A DNA stretch of 64,000 bases, from positions 31,681 to 95,680 of the IMG/VR virus record IMGVR_UViG_3300046804_002762, one strand, 5' to 3'. The stretch is from a virus. Below are positions 6,377-13,839 of the stretch, piece after piece; the first letter of the stretch is position 1; each line of letters begins with the position of its first letter. The notes under the pieces are model-generated. The model did not search any database. It was not told the origin of the DNA and was given only the letters and a program-made list of their open reading frames with translations. The translations under genes and the position numbers were made by a program.

Positions 6377-6583
6377 ATGACTCAAACTGTAAACGTCCTG
6401 CCTCATCTTGAAGAACTGAAAAATGCTTGGCGTAAGCAAGATTTTAAGTTCAGTTCAACACAAAATGAAGAGTATCAAATGCTTCTTCAAGCACGACGAG
6501 AAAGGGTTAGGTGGTTCTACGAAACTGGTCAAGTATGTAAAGTCAGTAAATCTGCACAAGATAAACTGAAGGAAGACAACTAA
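6377..6583 (+). CDS. Hypothetical small protein
   Basis: 68 aa, helical and charged (LPHLEELKNAWRKQDFKF, ARRERVRWFYETGQV). No family recognised. Follows the previous stop by 4 bases. Confidence 0.55.
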   Translation: MTQTVNVLPHLEELKNAWRKQDFKFSSTQNEEYQMLLQARRERVRWFYETGQVCKVSKSAQDKLKEDN

Positions 6584-6620
6584 ACAATGGTGCTGCAGTT
6601 GAGAAACTGAACACTGACTC

Positions 6621-6649
6621 TTGACTAAATACCTAAAAAGACTTATTCT
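6621..6649 (+). promoter_or_regulatory. Sigma70-type promoter
   Basis: TTGACT (6621-6626), 17-base spacer, TATTCT (6644-6649). The expected RNA start, about 7 bases downstream, coincides with the ATG at 6656, so the message may be leaderless. A CTAAATAC stretch in the spacer also resembles a weak late box. Confidence 0.5.
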
Positions 6650-6655
6650 GTAGAG

Positions 6656-7258
6656 ATGAAAACATTTTCTCAATTTTGTGCAGAAGCATATGATGCTTCC
6701 TTTATGTCTGGAGCACAAATTCGCAGAACAGGCGAAGGTGGGCGTATTGGATCTTTGAGAAAAAAGACTGCCCCCGAAAAGCGTAGAATGGCACAGGCAA
6801 AACCAGGAGAAGAAAGAAAACCAACAGAATATAAACCAAGAAAGGATATTGGTACTCAAAGACAAGCATCTACAAGAGTTCAACAACCAACACAAGAACG
6901 TGGATCTGCTGATGTAAAAGCAAAAGCAGCAGCGGCAGCAAAAGAAGAAAGAAAGAAAGCAGCACTTGCTAGAATTGCTGCAAAGAAAGGTGGAGCAGCA
7001 CCAGCAGCAGAAAAACCAAAAGCAAAAGAAGCAGAAAAGACAGCAACTAAACTACTTGCAAAGAAGAAAACTGAAGTAGATTTAAGACCTGCTGATCAAC
7101 CAAAACGTCCTGTTGTTGGTATGTCAAGAGAGAAAAGAAAGGACATTACAAGAAGAGGTCATAGAAAACTTGAAACTCTTGTAAGACAATCTGAGGCAGA
7201 AAAGCAAGGTAAGAAACCAGAGCAAGTTCAACTTAAGCACGACTATAGACCTAAGTAA
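6656..7258 (+). CDS. Ala/Lys-rich basic protein with capsid-targeting-like N-terminus
   Basis: 200 aa, low complexity, rich in Lys, Ala, Arg and Pro (KAKAAAAAKEERKKAALARI). The N-terminus MKTFSQFCAEAYD closely follows the T4 capsid-targeting pattern (MKTYQEFIAEA in T4 internal proteins), suggesting delivery into the prohead and trimming after the Glu. The rest looks unstructured and DNA-binding by charge. Same plan as the gene at 5217; these may be internal head proteins ejected with the DNA. Function inferred. Confidence 0.65.
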   Translation: MKTFSQFCAEAYDASFMSGAQIRRTGEGGRIGSLRKKTAPEKRRMAQAKPGEERKPTEYKPRKDIGTQRQASTRVQQPTQERGSADVKAKAAAAAKEERKKAALARIAAKKGGAAPAAEKPKAKEAEKTATKLLAKKKTEVDLRPADQPKRPVVGMSREKRKDITRRGHRKLETLVRQSEAEKQGKKPEQVQLKHDYRPK

Positions 7259-7263
7259 TCTAA

Positions 7264-7300
7264 CTCTGGGGCCTTGAAAGTGTCCCTGTAGTATAAGCAC
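7264..7300 (+). promoter_or_regulatory. 37-base module repeat, copy 2
   Basis: CTCTGGGGCC, TTGAAAGTGTCC, -10 TGTAGT (7287-7292), ATAAGCAC. No embedded ATG; the gene starts at 7311. Confidence 0.75.
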
Positions 7301-7310
7301 TTCCTTCATA

Positions 7311-7514
7311 ATGGACCGAATCGAAATCCAACGCGCACTCTATGATGCTCGCAATGAGTATGCGAAGGCAAAGAAATCTGTAGAGTTTTGGACTCGTGAG
7401 ATTTCTTTCTTGAAAGAGTGTGAAGACAACCTCAATAAAGGTCGCACTGGTGATTGGTTGTTTAATGAAATGTTTGGCGATACTCCACTCGCTGAAGAAG
7501 TTTATGGGGGTTGA
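7311..7514 (+). CDS. Hypothetical small protein
   Basis: 67 aa; the N-terminal half is a charged helix (RIEIQRALYDARNEYAKAKK), the C-terminal half acidic. Single-gene module between repeat 2 and a terminator. No family recognised. Confidence 0.6.
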   Translation: MDRIEIQRALYDARNEYAKAKKSVEFWTREISFLKECEDNLNKGRTGDWLFNEMFGDTPLAEEVYGG

Positions 7515-7526
7515 TTAAACCTCATC

Positions 7527-7561
7527 AGCACGCTCAGATTAACCTCTAAGCGTGCTATTTT
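7527..7561 (+). terminator. Rho-independent terminator
   Basis: 8-bp stem AGCACGCT (7527-7534) / AGCGTGCT (7549-7556), 14-base loop, then ATTTTTG. Closes the single-gene module before it. Confidence 0.75.
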
Positions 7562-7590
7562 TGTCTTTAGATACCAAACCACTGAGAACA

Positions 7591-7788
7591 ATGAATTACA
7601 TTCAGATCCCTGATTATGTCTATGAGCGTATGCTCAAGACTCTTCAAAATGGCGTCGATGTGTGCTATAATGTAGATCATTCCTCGGATATTACTGAACA
7701 GTCTCCGAGTTATGCAAATGGTTACAGTCGCGCTACAATGCAGAGTGTGATCTCTGATTTGAAATACTGCAAAGAGCAACAGAACTAA
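7591..7788 (+). CDS. Hypothetical small protein
   Basis: 65 aa from ATG in the A-rich start context ACAATG; the extension to 7552 is rejected because it runs into the terminator. MNYIQIPDYVYERMLKTLQN suggests a helical fold. No family recognised. Confidence 0.6.
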   Translation: MNYIQIPDYVYERMLKTLQNGVDVCYNVDHSSDITEQSPSYANGYSRATMQSVISDLKYCKEQQN

Positions 7789-7789
7789 A

Positions 7790-7826
7790 CTCTGGGGCCT
7801 TCAAAGTGTCCTTATATTAGATAATG
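7790..7826 (+). promoter_or_regulatory. 37-base module repeat, copy 3
   Basis: CTCTGGGGCC, TTCAAAGTGTCC, -10 TATATT (7813-7818), then AGATAATG. It overlaps the first ATG of the helicase gene (7824). Confidence 0.7.
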
Positions 7827-9065
7827 ATTCCAATGCAAATCCAACTTCGCCCTCATCAAGAACGCGGTGTTGCTGCTATGCAAAAGCACCCTAAAGGTCA
7901 ACTGATCGTTCCAACGGGAGGAGGAAAAACTCTCAAGATGATCTATGATGCTCTGCGCGAGTTGCAGTCTGAAACTCCCCAGACCATTGTTGTTGTTGCT
8001 CCTCGCATTTTGCTTGCTGAGCAACTTTCTGCTGAGTTCCTTGAGTTTATCACCAACGCCAAGGTTTTTCACGTTCACAGTGGCGAAACTCATCACGAGT
8101 CTTCCACTCGCCCTCGTGAGATTCGTAACTGGGTTGATGCTAATGCTGGCAATCATCGCCTGATTGTAACCACCTACAATTCTCTGTCGCGTCTCCAAGT
8201 AGCAGAGATTGATGTGGATACGATCTACTTTGATGAGGCACATAACAGCGTTCAGCGTCATTTTTTCCCTGCAACTGAGCACTTTGCTGCTAATGCACGT
8301 CGCTGCTACTTTCTGACGGCAACCCCAAAACATTCTCTTGCTGTCGGCAAACCAGGGATGAATGATGCTGCTGTTTATGGTCAGGTGATCTGCAAAGTTC
8401 CTGCTCCTGAGTTGGTTGAAGGTGGATACATTGTTCCCCCTAAAGTGATCGTCAAGCAACTGCCTATGGTAACTGGTAAGCAGACCAACTTCGACCGTGA
8501 TTCGGAGAATCTGCTAGAAACCATTGATGACAATCAAGTCGGCAAGATTTTGATCTGCGCTAAGGCAACCAAGCAGATTGTTTCTCTGGTTTCTGAGACT
8601 GACTTCTGTTCTGAGTTGGAGTCTCGCGGTTATTCTTGGATGTATATCACGGCAAAGACGGGTGCTGTCATCGACGGTAAGAAAGTGAACCGTGAGGTAT
8701 TCTTCGACACGCTATCTGCCTGGGGTAAGGATAACGATAAGAAGTTCGTTGTTCTCCACCACTCCATCCTGGCAGAAGGTATCAACGTGTCGGGTTTGGA
8801 AGCAGTTCTCTTCCTGCGTAATATGGACTTTATTGGTATCTCCCAAACTATCGGACGCTGTATCAGGTTGCATCACGATGATGCCAAAGGTCTGCGCGAT
8901 GGACGTATCGAACCTGGCAACCTTGCTCAGTATAGCAAATCGTTCGGTCTTGTTTGTATTCCCATTTACTCAAAAGTAGGAATCGCTACTGCCCGCGCAG
9001 TTCAGTCTGTCGTTGATACGATCTTTGAGAAGGGCGAACCTGCCATCAGCACTGTGAGGCGGTGA
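7824..9065 (+). CDS. Superfamily 2 DNA/RNA helicase
   Basis: 413 aa. Helicase motifs in order: Walker A PTGGGKT (30-36), motif Ia APRILLAEQ (59-67), DEAH box (137-140), motif III TATP (165-168), a second RecA domain with AEGINVSG (317-324) and motif VI QTIGRCIR (341-348). It should use ATP to unwind or remodel nucleic acid; the layout matches the compact UvsW/type III restriction-like SF2 helicases of phages, possibly in recombination or replication restart. Shorter than T4 UvsW (587 aa), so I do not assign that name. The ATG at 7833 (MQIQLRP) may be the true start, since 7824 sits at the expected RNA start of repeat 3. Confidence 0.85.
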   Translation: MIPMQIQLRPHQERGVAAMQKHPKGQLIVPTGGGKTLKMIYDALRELQSETPQTIVVVAPRILLAEQLSAEFLEFITNAKVFHVHSGETHHESSTRPREIRNWVDANAGNHRLIVTTYNSLSRLQVAEIDVDTIYFDEAHNSVQRHFFPATEHFAANARRCYFLTATPKHSLAVGKPGMNDAAVYGQVICKVPAPELVEGGYIVPPKVIVKQLPMVTGKQTNFDRDSENLLETIDDNQVGKILICAKATKQIVSLVSETDFCSELESRGYSWMYITAKTGAVIDGKKVNREVFFDTLSAWGKDNDKKFVVLHHSILAEGINVSGLEAVLFLRNMDFIGISQTIGRCIRLHHDDAKGLRDGRIEPGNLAQYSKSFGLVCIPIYSKVGIATARAVQSVVDTIFEKGEPAISTVRR

Positions 9066-9074
9066 GTCTCACAG
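9052..9074 (+). other. Hairpin over the helicase stop codon
   Basis: Perfect 7-bp inverted repeat CTGTGAG / CTCACAG with a 9-base loop, spanning the TGA. There is no T-run, so it is not a standard terminator. The 187 bases from 9066 to 9252 hold no credible gene, only this hairpin and a possible promoter. Confidence 0.35.
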
Positions 9075-9192
9075 TAGACTCAAGGCCCTGACTGGACTGA
9101 AAACCTGATTTTTCTGCAATTCTACCTGAAGGGTGTCATAGGTCATCCTCCGCAACCAAATCAACGATTTTTTGGAAAGTGTAGAATAGGGC

Positions 9193-9221
9193 TTGAAATC
9201 CCTACCCAAAGTTGTTAAACT
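9193..9221 (+). promoter_or_regulatory. Possible sigma70-type promoter
   Basis: TTGAAA (9193-9198), 17-base spacer, TAAACT (9216-9221), about 30 bases before the ATG at 9253. The -10 is only a partial match. A CTCCTGTAGT stretch nearby recalls the -10 part of module repeat 2. Confidence 0.4.
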
Positions 9222-9252
9222 ATCTCCTGTAGTTGCTTTTAGCACAAACACA

Positions 9253-10239
9253 ATGACTATTATTTCTATTCCCCTGAAAGGCGTTTCGCCTCAACTTCGC
9301 GCTGAAATTGAATCTAAACTTCCCGAACCTCTTAAAGTTCCTGGTTGGAAGTTTAATGGTTATCAATGGCGTTTGCTGTCACAGATTAACACCAAAGATT
9401 CTGAAGGAAACACTGACAATAGTGTTAGAATCTCTGGAACTGGTGACAATGAGACCTTGCAGATTTCTCTCCGTAAGGGTATTGATGTAAATAAACTTAC
9501 CCCATCAATTTATCCCAACGATAACTTGATGAATGGATTCAATAGGATTAAAAATCTTCTTGAAATTGGATACAAAGAGTGGATCTTTGCAGAATATGTT
9601 GAAGATGAATCTACTCGCAGTGAGTTTCAAGAATCTTTTGAAGAATGTTTGGATGACTTTCGCGCCGCTGCAAATGCGGGAGATGGTCAGAAAGTAATCA
9701 GCGACAAAGAAGTAGAAGAACTTGCCAGAAAGAGATTTGGGCATCGTAAGGATCAGAGTAAGCAATCTATTGCTAAATGGATTCGCACTCTTGATCTTAA
9801 TTGGAGTGGTCAAAAGATTGATGGTGTAGCTAACAAAGTCTCTAAAGATTTTACGCGCAAAGGTGTAATTGAATCATACAATCGTGATGAAGCACAACAG
9901 TTTCTAAACGATAATGGTATTGGTGCTGATCTTCTTAACACTAAAGATTCTACTCGTGTTGCACGTCTTTATCCTCAAATTATGAGGAACTTTGTTAAAA
10001 ATGGTGTAACTATGGATCTTGCATTGTTTGATAGTGACGCTTGCTCTCACGAAGAACTTGATAATCGCCAAAAAGAAACCCTTGATGAACTTAAAGAGTA
10101 TGATGAGTTGGTTATGCAATATGCCGCAAAGCGTATGCTTATGATTGGTATTCATCCTTGGAACATTATTGGTTCAATCTCTCAAAAGATTGGTGTTGAA
10201 GAACAGAAACTGGAAAATGGTTTGGTTCCTGTAGAATGA
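9253..10239 (+). CDS. Hypothetical protein, 328 aa
   Basis: Soluble, no membrane segments. Residues 1-90 form a β-rich start (TIISIPLKGVSPQLRAEIES, KVPGWKFNGYQWRLLSQI); the rest is helical and charged, with a basic stretch (ARKRFGHRKDQSKQSIAKWIR) that could bind nucleic acid. The start is the ATG in context CACAATGACT; the longer frame from 9193 begins inside the putative promoter. Not recognised. It lies directly after the helicase, but the 187-base gap and own promoter argue against one operon. Confidence 0.7.
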   Translation: MTIISIPLKGVSPQLRAEIESKLPEPLKVPGWKFNGYQWRLLSQINTKDSEGNTDNSVRISGTGDNETLQISLRKGIDVNKLTPSIYPNDNLMNGFNRIKNLLEIGYKEWIFAEYVEDESTRSEFQESFEECLDDFRAAANAGDGQKVISDKEVEELARKRFGHRKDQSKQSIAKWIRTLDLNWSGQKIDGVANKVSKDFTRKGVIESYNRDEAQQFLNDNGIGADLLNTKDSTRVARLYPQIMRNFVKNGVTMDLALFDSDACSHEELDNRQKETLDELKEYDELVMQYAAKRMLMIGIHPWNIIGSISQKIGVEEQKLENGLVPVE

Positions 10240-10412
10240 AAGAAGGATTTACAATGTTCAAAGACACCTATGCTGCTGTTCCTTACGGGAATCAGTATCT
10301 TATCATTCACAATGGTCAGCAACTTGAGAAACTGTGTAGGACTGAAAGTTCTGCACGGAAATATATCACTGACCATAGGAAAAGTGTGTCATTAGGCAAA
10401 CTTCCAATGTGA
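10236..10412 (+). CDS. Hypothetical small protein
   Basis: 58 aa in an ATGA overlap with the previous gene; an internal ATG at 10254 (MFKDTYAAVPYGNQYLI) is an alternative start. β-strand-like first half, basic helical end (SSARKYITDHRK). No family recognised. Confidence 0.55.
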   Translation: MKEGFTMFKDTYAAVPYGNQYLIIHNGQQLEKLCRTESSARKYITDHRKSVSLGKLPM

Positions 10413-10418
10413 TTCTAA

Positions 10419-10455
10419 CTTTGGGGCCTTGAAAGTGTTCCTATAGTGTAGTCAC
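10419..10455 (+). promoter_or_regulatory. 37-base module repeat, copy 4
   Basis: CTTTGGGGCC, TTGAAAGTGTTC, -10 TATAGT (10442-10447), GTAGTCAC. No embedded ATG; the gene starts at 10466. Confidence 0.75.
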
Positions 10456-10465
10456 CTATTCCCAA

Positions 10466-10735
10466 ATGACTTTTTACTGGACGTTCGTTGACACTCTTGT
10501 TAAGAACGTCGCTACCATCAGTGCCATTGTTGTTGGAGTCAGTCAGTTTCTGATTCGTTCATTTAATGAGAACAATGGTCGTGAAAAAGTTCGTGCTGCA
10601 ACGCTTCAATTCCTGAAGTTTGTTGATACGCTGATTGAATTTGGTAAAGCACAACTTTCTCCTGCTGAAGTAGTAGAGCAACCTCAAGTTGTACCTGCTA
10701 CTGTTACCAAAACCCGCAAGCGTCGTTCCGCTTGA
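10466..10735 (+). CDS. Conserved small membrane-anchored protein
   Basis: 89 aa: a transmembrane segment (about 13-32, VKNVATISAIVVGVSQFLI), then FNENNGREKVRAATLQFLKF and a basic Pro-rich tail. The NENNG-EKV pattern after the membrane helix recalls a cyanophage family. Start context CCAAATGACT. Followed by a terminator, so repeat 4 and this gene form a unit. Confidence 0.65.
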   Translation: MTFYWTFVDTLVKNVATISAIVVGVSQFLIRSFNENNGREKVRAATLQFLKFVDTLIEFGKAQLSPAEVVEQPQVVPATVTKTRKRRSA

Positions 10736-10748
10736 TAAACTGTCACAA

Positions 10749-10779
10749 GAGCACTTGCAATTCAGCAGGTGCTCCTTTA
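10749..10779 (+). terminator. Rho-independent terminator
   Basis: 10-bp stem GAGCACTTGC / GCAGGTGCTC (one G-U pair), AATTCA-type loop, CTTTATT tail. Confidence 0.75.
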
Positions 10780-10804
10780 TTGTACATTTGTTCTTGAAAC
10801 TCCA

Positions 10805-11008
10805 ATGATTTTCCTTACTGTTCCCGACCACGGTTGTGTTTATACTCTCTCGCAAGAAGATGGGGATGAGTTGTATTATGCTCCCATCTATGCAAATGGT
10901 AATGTAAATCTTGAGGAGTTTGCTCCTGTAGATTTAGATTCTGCAGATATGGATGAGATGGAACTCTTTGATATTCGCAATCGTCTTGCCAAACTGATGG
11001 AGGTTTAA
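10805..11008 (+). CDS. Hypothetical acidic protein
   Basis: 67 aa from ATG (MIFLTVPDHGCVYTLSQEDG); the longer frame from 10769 starts within the terminator tail and is rejected. The second half is strongly acidic (DLDSADMDEMELFDI). Function unknown. Confidence 0.6.
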   Translation: MIFLTVPDHGCVYTLSQEDGDELYYAPIYANGNVNLEEFAPVDLDSADMDEMELFDIRNRLAKLMEV

Positions 11009-11013
11009 TGTAA

Positions 11014-11050
11014 CTCTGGGGCCTTGAAACTGTACCTATAGCATAACCAT
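11014..11050 (+). promoter_or_regulatory. 37-base module repeat, copy 5 (ACTGTACC sub-variant)
   Basis: CTCTGGGGCC, TTGAAACTGTAC, -10 TATAGC (11037-11042), ATAACCAT. The AACTGTACC core is shared only with copy 6; the two flank the nuclease-methylase pair. Confidence 0.75.
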
Positions 11051-11058
11051 TAGACAAA

Positions 11059-11556
11059 ATGACTCCCGAACAGAGATTCCAACAACTATTTGAGGAAATG
11101 TATCAACTTTGTGAAGAGCAAGGTTGGGGAGATCCTTTCAGTTATGCTCGCTCCCGTGAGATTCATCTTGCTGGTATTCTTGGGCATAAAGTAGCAGAAA
11201 CCTATTCTGGTGCTGATGCTGTGGATGAAGATGGTGAATGTGAGTATAAATCTACCATTGCCAATTCTATCAATGGGACGTATAATGGTATCAGTGTTCA
11301 AGATACCTGGGAAGAGCAAGAGCGTTATTTAATTGAGGAGAAACTTGGTAAGTATTCCAATCACTATATTGCTCGCTATGAGGGTGGCAAAGTTGTAGAA
11401 GTTTGGAAACTGACTGGTGATAATGTGCTGATGGTTCTGCTTCCTAAACTAAAGAAAGATTGGGAGCGTAAGATTCACGGTAAGCACAAAGATCCCCGTC
11501 TCTCTGGTAATCTAACTAAGAAAGAAATCCAACAGTTTGGGACTCGCATTGTATGA
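11059..11556 (+). CDS. PD-(D/E)XK restriction-endonuclease-like protein
   Basis: 165 aa. After an N-terminal helical part, LGHKVAETYSGADAVDEDGECEYKST gives a plausible catalytic set (Asp53 or Asp56, Glu62, Lys64; E-Y-K), followed by NGTYNGISVQDTWEEQERYL, a pattern I know from small type II-like restriction nucleases in phages and bacteria, and a C-terminal KDPRLSGN motif. It would cut DNA. Its stop overlaps the start of an adenine methylase by 4 bases, so the two read like a restriction-modification pair. Specificity cannot be predicted. It could instead degrade host DNA. Confidence 0.6.
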   Translation: MTPEQRFQQLFEEMYQLCEEQGWGDPFSYARSREIHLAGILGHKVAETYSGADAVDEDGECEYKSTIANSINGTYNGISVQDTWEEQERYLIEEKLGKYSNHYIARYEGGKVVEVWKLTGDNVLMVLLPKLKKDWERKIHGKHKDPRLSGNLTKKEIQQFGTRIV

Positions 11557-12104
11557 CGATTGATAGTGGAAAACTAATGTATTCGGAGGGTAACAATGAC
11601 GAATGTTACACTCCGTTTTATGCTGTAACTCCCATTCTGAAGTATATTCCCAAAGATGCAAAAGTCTGGTGTCCTTTTGACACTGCTGAGAGCGAGTTTG
11701 TTAAGCAAATCTCCCAAACTCATAGTGTAGAATACTCTCACATAAGTGAAGGAAAAGATTTCTTTACCTATGAACCTTTTCACTGGGATGTGATTGTATC
11801 CAATCCACCATTCACAAACAAACGTAAGTTCTTTGAGCGAGCATTATCATTTGACAAACCATTTGCTCTGATTATGACTAACACTTGGTTGAATGATAGT
11901 GCTCCGAAGCAGTTGTTTAAGGACAAGGATTTGCAACTGTTGATGTTTGACAAGCGTATGAAGTTTAACAGTCCTGATGGTCGTCCAAACGACAAGATTA
12001 CGTTCAGTTCTAGTTACTACTGCTGGAACTTTCTTCCCAAGCAAATCATTATGGAAGAACTTAACATACCAAAGAGCACATCAGAAGCAAAACTTCCTCT
12101 ATAA
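11553..12104 (+). CDS. N6-adenine DNA methyltransferase-like protein
   Basis: 183 aa. NPPF (84-87, in DVIVSNPPFTNK) is the catalytic motif IV of N6-adenine methylases. VWCPFDTAESEF (38-49) stands where the SAM-binding motif I normally is but lacks FxGxG, as in the EcoRI-methylase-like family common in phages. KPFALIMTNTWL follows as motif VI-VIII region. It overlaps the upstream nuclease-like gene by 4 bases, implying co-translation. It may protect phage DNA against that nuclease, or act alone; activity is not assured because of the atypical motif I. Confidence 0.65.
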   Translation: MTIDSGKLMYSEGNNDECYTPFYAVTPILKYIPKDAKVWCPFDTAESEFVKQISQTHSVEYSHISEGKDFFTYEPFHWDVIVSNPPFTNKRKFFERALSFDKPFALIMTNTWLNDSAPKQLFKDKDLQLLMFDKRMKFNSPDGRPNDKITFSSSYYCWNFLPKQIIMEELNIPKSTSEAKLPL

Positions 12105-12110
12105 CACTAA

Positions 12111-12147
12111 CTCTGGGGCCTTGAAACTGTACCTATAGTATGAAGAA
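12111..12147 (+). promoter_or_regulatory. 37-base module repeat, copy 6 (ACTGTACC sub-variant)
   Basis: CTCTGGGGCC, TTGAAACTGTAC, -10 TATAGT (12134-12139), directly followed by ATGAAGAAC, whose ATG starts the next gene. Same sub-variant as copy 5. Confidence 0.75.
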
Positions 12148-13036
12148 CACTCACCTAGAACATCCTGAAGATAGCATCCTTACGGGTGATCTATCTGTGC
12201 TTGATTGGTTCTCTGAACCTGATAGTTCGATCAGTGTCAAGATAGATGGTGCTCCTGCCATAGTTTTTGGTACTGATCCTGAAACTGGTAAGTTTTTTGT
12301 GGGCACCAAGTCGGTATTCAACAAGAAAAAGATTAAGGTTAATTATAGTATTGAAGACATTCTGCGGAATCACGGTAACACTGTTCGCGTTGCAGAGATT
12401 CTTATTGCCTGCTTCGACAATCTGCCCCGAATTGATGGTATCATTCAAGGTGATTTCATTGGATACGGTGGAGACGACACTTATCGTCCCAACACTATCA
12501 CTTACAAGTTTCCGAATTGTGTAGAGGAAGCAATTATCTTTGCTCCTCACACTACCTATTCTGGTCCTAATTTGCGTGAGTGTGTTGCATCTTTCGGTGC
12601 AGATGTCCCTGACTGTGAGAATGTGAAATGGGTGCAACCTGAGGCATCTATTTGCCCTCATCGTGAGGATATTGAAGATGTGTGCAAGTTTGCTAAACAA
12701 ATGAGCACTCTATGTGAGTTCGTAAGTAACAAACAAGTAGCAGAACTCAAAAAAGTCATCAATTCCTACATTCGTGAGGGTAAGGAGGTGGATGAGCATG
12801 AAATTGCAGAAAATTTCGATGTTGATGTGAACCTGCTGCGACTGTGGAAGTTGGTGTATTCAATCAAGGTCGATTTGTTCTTCTTCATTGATGCTGACGA
12901 CAGTATTTCGTGTGAGATTGGTGGAAGGGAGTCTGTTCACGAAGGTTTCGTAATGACCAACAAGTTTGGTACTTACAAAGTAGTTGACCGCGCAGAGTTT
13001 AGCAGACTCAATTTTACACTTGAAAAGAGTTGGTAA
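12140..13036 (+). CDS. Nucleotidyltransferase (DNA/RNA ligase-like) protein
   Basis: 298 aa. KIDG (34-37, in SVKIDGAPAIV) fits ligase motif I with the nucleotidyl-lysine; GIIQGDFIGYG resembles the motif III region; EGFV (268-271) and YKVVD (279-283) fit motifs IV and V in the right order. It probably joins or caps nucleic acid ends via an AMP-lysine intermediate, though ligases of T4 type are longer and the substrate is unknown. HLEHPEDSILTG at residues 5-16 looks like the conserved N-terminus of this family, so the repeat-embedded ATG must be the start. Central residues 170-240 are helical. Confidence 0.6.
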   Translation: MKNTHLEHPEDSILTGDLSVLDWFSEPDSSISVKIDGAPAIVFGTDPETGKFFVGTKSVFNKKKIKVNYSIEDILRNHGNTVRVAEILIACFDNLPRIDGIIQGDFIGYGGDDTYRPNTITYKFPNCVEEAIIFAPHTTYSGPNLRECVASFGADVPDCENVKWVQPEASICPHREDIEDVCKFAKQMSTLCEFVSNKQVAELKKVINSYIREGKEVDEHEIAENFDVDVNLLRLWKLVYSIKVDLFFFIDADDSISCEIGGRESVHEGFVMTNKFGTYKVVDRAEFSRLNFTLEKSW

Positions 13037-13073
13037 CTCTGGGGCCTTGAAAGTGTCCTTATAGTATGAGCAC
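13037..13073 (+). promoter_or_regulatory. 37-base module repeat, copy 7
   Basis: CTCTGGGGCC, TTGAAAGTGTCC, -10 TATAGT (13060-13065), ATGAGCAC. The embedded ATG (13066) is in frame with the next gene, but the ATG at 13087 is the likelier start. Confidence 0.75.
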
Positions 13074-13086
13074 TGCACAAAGTCAA

Positions 13087-13263
13087 ATGATTAACCAAAT
13101 CGCTGAAATGATTGTGGATGCTGCTAATGATCCACGCACCGCCGATAACATCCGCGAAATGCACAAACACCCACAAGGTGCAGAAACTTTGCGTCTGATT
13201 GTGCGTGATAATGTAGCAGGTGCTGCTGATGTAGTTGCTAATGCTCTCTGGAACAATCTCTGA
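13087..13263 (+). CDS. Hypothetical small helical protein
   Basis: 58 aa from the ATG in context GTCAAATGA (65 aa if the repeat's ATG at 13066 is used). Ala-rich and helical (INQIAEMIVDAANDPR, VAGAADVVANALW). No family recognised. Confidence 0.55.
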   Translation: MINQIAEMIVDAANDPRTADNIREMHKHPQGAETLRLIVRDNVAGAADVVANALWNNL

Positions 13264-13270
13264 AACTAAA

Positions 13271-13624
13271 ATGACTACCACGTTCGCAGAATACGCTGCA
13301 CAGAAAGATGCACAAAACACAATCTATCTTAACATTGTTAAGTATGGTCTGATGCTATGTGATGCTCTGACCGCTGATGCGCCTGATAATTACTTCTATG
13401 AACTGGATAGTTCTGGTCGTAAGTATCATCGAATCTGGATGTACATTGGCGATCGTCGTGATAGCATCCACGCCTTTATTGATAAGAAAACAGGTTCAGT
13501 ATTGAAACCTGCAAGTGTAAAGGCACCTGCAAAGGGTGAGCGTTACAATCTCCTCTCTATTCCTTCCCGCGAGAAGTGTCTTGAGAGTGCAGATTGGTCG
13601 GGTGGTTATCTTTACGCAAAATGA
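13271..13624 (+). CDS. Conserved small cyanophage protein
   Basis: 117 aa from ATG in context CTAAAATGACT; the extension to 13235 overlaps the previous gene. KYHRIWMYIGDRRDSIHAFIDKKTG followed by KPAKGERYN-like and ECLESADWSGGYLY forms a compact α/β domain that I recall from cyanophages. Function unknown. Confidence 0.6.
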   Translation: MTTTFAEYAAQKDAQNTIYLNIVKYGLMLCDALTADAPDNYFYELDSSGRKYHRIWMYIGDRRDSIHAFIDKKTGSVLKPASVKAPAKGERYNLLSIPSREKCLESADWSGGYLYAK

Positions 13625-13833
13625 ACTACAAAGATCAACTGCTTCTTGAAATCAATCAAATCTGGCAGCAACTTACTGATGCTGGATGTAAAAATGCTGC
13701 TGATGGTGTAGATGCTGCGATTGCTTCTGCAGGTAATGACCTGACTAAGATTATGGCAGCGCACGATTATGCTTGCTGGCATTTACAAGAACTGGAAAAA
13801 ATGAGTTTGATTGATTCAACAATTATTGAGTGA
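13621..13833 (+). CDS. Hypothetical small helical protein
   Basis: 70 aa from the ATG in an ATGA overlap with the previous stop. Helical throughout (DQLLLEINQIWQQLTDAG, DYACWHLQELEKM). No family recognised. Confidence 0.55.
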   Translation: MNYKDQLLLEINQIWQQLTDAGCKNAADGVDAAIASAGNDLTKIMAAHDYACWHLQELEKMSLIDSTIIE

Positions 13834-13839
13834 AATGAA

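Noticed and set aside
7812-8459. 215-aa minus-strand frame opposite the helicase
   Set aside because: Antisense to conserved helicase motifs, no start signals and no recognisable domain.
7824-9065. Naming the helicase UvsW
   Set aside because: SF2 motifs are clear, but the protein is much shorter than T4 UvsW and I cannot confirm the UvsW-specific N-terminus.
12191-12700. 169-aa minus-strand frame
   Set aside because: Antisense to the nucleotidyltransferase-like gene with no family resemblance; all neighbours are on the + strand.
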